Shown one piece after another: positions 60,501-64,000 of a DNA stretch of 64,000 bases. The number at the start of each line of letters is the position of its first letter. Within the stretch, counting starts at the first letter, position 1. Position numbers and translations under genes: made by a program. The notes beneath the pieces were generated by a model, which was not told where the DNA came from, ran no database searches, and saw only the letters and a program-made list of their open reading frames with translations. This stretch comes from Gnetum montanum (lineage: Eukaryota; Streptophyta; Gnetopsida; Gnetales; Gnetaceae). The stretch lies in assembly GCA_015680685.1 (NCBI GenBank), contig MNCI01014438.1, positions 352,238-416,237 on the forward strand. The letters are read 5' to 3'.

Positions 60501-61835
60501 CCATGACCAGCTTGAAGGGTTCTGTCCACTCCTTATCCAGCCAACCCTTCTCCTTACACTGATTATAGGGAACATAAAACATGCTTGGCTAGGAATGGCA
60601 TTCTACCCCACACTAACTGATCACACCTGCCCATAGGTTCTTAGCAGAAAAGAACTCCTGTAGGGTTAGCTACGTTGTATCCAGTAGACCCGATCGGTCA
60701 TAAACCCCCGCATCATTGATGAAGAACCTGGTGACAAACACACATTGTTAGCATTCAGCCAGCATGGCTAGTGTTACACAACACAACGGAGCAAGGCTGC
60801 AAAACTCATTTCCAACGCAATAGACTGTCCCCTATGGGTTCTAAAAGCATGTCACCATATAACGTGTGAGAAACAATGTGTTGTACTAGTGGTAGCAGTT
60901 GTATTCTGGCATGTCCCAAATCCAAGCTAAATGCCTCAACCTTGTTGGGCGTTGGCTGGGTCCCTCTCCCTACCTACTCATGATTTTCCCATTGGTAAAA
61001 AACCTCAGAATGCCCTGACTTTCCCTCAGAAACATGGATTCTATTACGCTGGATGCCTTCTTCTCCTCTAGGGAAGACCAGACGATCACACTAAAGTGGT
61101 CGAGAAGGAATTTCAAGAAGTCCCATGCCCCTTTTCTGAACCAGATCGCTTGCTCTCTCATACGTATCTGGGGAGGAGGGGCATTAGCCACAGGTCTACT
61201 CACATGGCATAGGACCCCTCTAATTTTCAAAATGATCAGCTAGGGCCTCGGCCCTGCCTTGCATGACACAATCAACAAATCTTAGCATCATACTCAAAGG
61301 CAATACACACGCAACGTAGCAATGTAACAGTCCATGTATATAGCATAGCAAGAACATGTGAATAACCTAGTGTAGCAACAAAATAATTGACAACATGCCC
61401 TAACAAAACATGTGTTGCATTGCCACATCACACATGGCCTAGCCCTCCCAAGGGTTTTACATTATGGCATGCAAGGTTTAAGTAGCTTAAATTGCCTTAG
61501 CCCCCATGGTTATGATGATCGCGACGGTGGTAGTTTTAGCGGCCTTGCATGCAACCACGACGTAACGTTTATGCATCTTCCATGACCAAAATGGTAACCG
61601 TGGTGATGCAAAGGCTAAGAATGATGCGACCACAGAAAACACAAGTAGCAAAAAAAAATGCAAAACAAGAGCAGAGAACAACAAAAAGTGCAAAATGAAA
61701 AAGTGAAGGAAACGTAGTAACCTACTAGGTGAACAATGTGCTCTTCCACGCCCCAATGCAAGCTTGTGGCACGTGCCCCATGGTCTTCTTCATCTCCTCA
61801 ACCTTTGCTAGCGCCAGATGAGTCTTAGGAGCCAT
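57522..61835 (-). pseudogene. Antisense eight-exon gene of element E
   Basis: Predicted exons on the minus strand: 61835-61726, 61257-60812, 60727-60450, 60352-59339, about 59207-58878, 58805-58671, 58570-57743, about 57681-57522. Starts MAPKTHLALAKVEE. Exon 2 shows the clearest FCP1/NIF-like stretch in the window: IILKIRGVLCHV, RPVANAPPP, WDFLKFLLDHFSVIVWSS, ESQGILRFFTNG and YNTLFLTRYM. The Asp pair is absent. Exons 3 and 6 are 278 and 135 nt, identical to A. Junctions 2/3, 3/4, 4/5 and 5/6 join in phase. Exon 5 is a Glu run plus PPTNEEAPPLNKK. Exon 7 has a strong coiled coil (WKWVQRVEQRDTDLVVEVED). The product ends NANRDNP, as in A. Defects: scattered stops, the exon 2 donor mutated (GGAAATG) and the last acceptor changed from TAG to TAA. 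Confidence 0.72.
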
Positions 61836-61986
61836 TGTCCTCCTTGCAGATTTACACATTTCGCTAGAAAAACTCGCCTCGCTAGTCGATTAGCATAATT
61901 GCTTCATGCTCCGCAATCACCTTATGCTCCAATGTGGGCTCTACACTCTTACGGTGAAAATGGAAAAATTGCCAAGGTTTAACCCC

Positions 61987-61994
61987 TATTTATG
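61987..61994 (-). promoter_or_regulatory. Candidate TATA box of the antisense gene, element E
   Basis: CATAAATA on the minus strand, about 158 bases before the ATG at 61835, matching the box in A by sequence and distance. Upstream, AGTGCTATG and GTTGGCTTGAAGC are also shared with A. Confidence 0.5.
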
Positions 61995-62164
61995 GTCGTA
62001 ATGATAAGATGGAAAAACTTGCCTCCCTCTCTCTTCGATTAACATGGGGCATATTGTACAACTTAGCATGCTCACCATGACAACATAGCACTGTTAGCAT
62101 TTAAGCCTTGACATGCTTCAAGCCAACTACTTGCCTTCCTGAAAATAAAAAAAAATATTTTTTT

Positions 62165-62620
62165 TTTTGATTAAGGGTCCAAAAAGACCTTAAACTAGCA
62201 ATCCCAACATAGTTGCACCCCTAAGGATCCAAAAAGACCCTAAATTAGCAATTTCAACCCGTTGTGTTCACAGTACGCAATGACATTAAACTAACAACAC
62301 CACATGCTTACATTAGTGGTTTTCACATCTCCTTCCACATAGGCAGTGTCGCAATTTCCAGCAGTTTCATGTTTTCATGCTGTAGTTCATATTATCGCAT
62401 TGACGATTTGGTACTTCTCACACTTGTAGTTTCCCATTTTGCATGTTAAGATTTTCCATGTTACAGTTTGGTAGTCCAAAATGACACTAAACTAGCAGTT
62501 TGGCATTTGCATATCAACAGTTACACAGCTTCACACTTTACATCAAAAATTTTACACCTTTAACAATTCTATATTCTTGTGCCTTGGCAGTCCGCCATGA
62601 CCTTAAACTGGCAAACTTTC
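62165..62620 (+). repeat. Hairpin array 1b of element E
   Basis: Dispersed units: GGGTCCAAAAAGACC-TTAAACTAGC, GTACGCAATGACATTAAACTA, AGTCCAAAATGACACTAAAC and GTCCGCCATGACCTTAAACTGGC. The spacing is irregular, with T/C-rich spacers in between. Confidence 0.77.
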
Positions 62621-62701
62621 AATCTTTGTATCATCACACTTTGCAAGTTGCATCTCGTTGGTGCTTTGCAAATTTTCATTACACATGCTTTCTACCGACA
62701 A

Positions 62702-64000
62702 ATGCCTCTTAACCATGGTTTCATCTTATGATGGCAGGTCAAGAAAGATATGGGAATCCATCGTGACCTTTCCACGTCTTTAACGTTAGCAGGGACCACA
62801 GGGAAAGTTCGCGAGATAGTTGAACCTCGACATGATCAACTAGGGGTCGACCACAACTAGCACTATAACAGCGTTAGAAGCATCCCCAGAAGGTAAAGAC
62901 GTTAAGACTCATCTACCTCCTAGTCACACAAATGCATGAAAGCATAGCCAAGATTCTACAAGATAACATCGATGTCTTTGCATGGTCGTACAGTGACATG
63001 CCGGGTTTGGATCTATGGCTGATTTAGCACAACATTGTCCTAAACCCACACATGAAGGTAGTCAAGCATAAGGCTTGCAAAGTTAAGCCGGAAATCGCAC
63101 TAGCCATGAGGGATGAAATCACCAAGCTATACCAAGTAGGCTTCATCCGCATGGTTGACTATTCAGAATGGGTGTCCAACATCGTTGTGGTTTCAAATAA
63201 AATGGGAGCAATACGGATCTGTATAGACTTCCAGGATTTGAACAAGGTAATAATTAAGGACAACTTCCCACTTCCAAGCACTGATCAGCTCATCGACACC
63301 ACGATTGGTCATGCTCTGCTATCCTTCATGGATGGTTTCTCTGGATACAACCAAATCTGCATCAACCTAGAGCATCAGCTGTCAACAACCTTCATGACCC
63401 CATGGGGAACCTTCTACTATACCATGATGCCCTTTGGGTTCAAAAATGTTGGAGCAACCTACCAACAAGCCATGACTTACATTTTCAGTGACTATATCTT
63501 AGAAACATTAAATGTCCTTAGCTACCCTTGCATTAAACATTCCATCACATTCCTTGGCAAACCTGCCAACCTCAATTATAGAATGCGCAGAACCTATCAC
63601 TCAAGTGGAACACATGGCCTCTGTCAGTGCTGCAGATACCCAGGAGTGGTATGCCAATATTAAAACTTATCTACAACACGGCAAACCCCTAGGTGGATTG
63701 ACATTTACCTAGAGAGATGCAATCCATAAGTGTGCTTGCTAATAGGTGCTCATGGGAAATAACGTCCTATGCCAACGTTCCTACGACTGGATATTGCTAG
63801 CATGCGTGGGTGGCGAGTAGGCGCAAATGGTAGTTAATGAAGTTCATAAAGGGCTTTGTGGTGGACACATAGCACCCAGGGCTATGGCTGCAAAAATTAG
63901 ATGCCTAGGGTACTATTGGCCCTACATGAAGCGTGACTACCTGTCAAAAGTCAAGACGTGCAACACGTGCCAGAGATACGAAAATATCATACACGTCTCT
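62702..64000 (+). pseudogene. pol of element E, internally deleted, cut by the window end
   Basis: Starts ATG (MPLNH), matching A. After an acceptor-like GATGGCAG at about 62738, the body reads VKKDMGIHRDLSTS. RT is well kept from AMRDEITKLYQ to AMTYIFSDYILETLN (203 open codons from 63052), then jumps at about 63514 to the end of the second RNase H (LATLALNIPSH). About 1,240 bp are missing by comparison with A, including YVDD and both RNase H domains, and the frame shifts. The integrase finger follows, with HKGLCGGH and CNTCQRY. The window ends just before the core domain. Confidence 0.88.

Larger units (their letters stand above)
53328..64000 (+). mobile_element. Element E: 5'-truncated relative of A, running off the window
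   Basis: A partial LTR (53328-54117) runs directly into the middle of gag, so a deletion removed the LTR end, PBS, leader and gag start. Then follow pro, hairpin array 1, antisense gene (minus), array 1b and a pol with an RT-to-RNase H deletion. Sequence similarity to A is high throughout, so A and E belong to the same subfamily. Confidence 0.9.

Noticed and set aside
60970-61230. FCP1/NIF-like stretch as an independent host gene or pseudogene
   Set aside because: The same stretch occurs at the same place in B and D and, shortened, in A, always as exon 2 of the antisense gene.

Overview
The window is land-plant intergenic DNA, built almost entirely of old Ty3/gypsy LTR retrotransposons nested in one another. 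I found no intact host gene, rRNA, tRNA or CRISPR array. The evidence for a plant is the type of element: Tat/Ogre-like size (16-18 kb), a second archaeal-type RNase H after the normal one, a CHCC-like knuckle followed by a 'DD-I-R-L-I' stretch in Gag, and plant GT-AG introns and TATA boxes. I cannot name the species.

Layout. Element A (+) runs from its 5' LTR at 85 to a truncated 3' LTR ending at 45690. It is about 18.2 kb once two inserts are removed. Insert B (-, 6146-22706, TSD GTATC) and insert C (-, 27992-38813, TSD GAAAA) both have two LTRs and perfect 5-bp target duplications. Element D (-, 45691-53327, with 1-84 probably its other end) looks like the outermost, oldest layer, into which A jumped. 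Element E (+, 53328 to beyond the window) is a 5'-truncated relative of A.

Gene order. In sense, the family reads LTR, PBS, gag-pro, hairpin array 1, a long antisense gene, hairpin array 1b, pol (RT, RNase H, archaeal-type RNase H, integrase), hairpin array 2, PPT, LTR. The unusual part is the antisense gene between protease and reverse transcriptase. It occurs in four elements (A 23138-27373 -, B 13244-17306 +, D 49658-53263 +, E 57522-61835 -). It has eight exons with matching lengths, four intron phases that agree between copies, a recurring start (M-A-P-K) and a TATA-like box 156-160 bp upstream of the ATG in three copies. Exons 2-3 resemble an FCP1/NIF-type HAD phosphatase whose paired aspartates are missing in every copy. 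The rest is an unrecognised conserved domain, an acidic linker and a coiled coil. All four copies are now decayed.

Second unusual feature. Between the genes lie arrays of short units of the form stem-loop-stem' followed by TAAACTAGC. Stem letters change from unit to unit, but complementarity is kept. In arrays 1 and 1b many loops are GNRA type (GAAA, GCAA). Element C is inserted exactly in one such loop and A apparently in another. C is a gag-pro-only, non-autonomous member. Every coding region carries stops, frameshifts or deletions; B is the best preserved.
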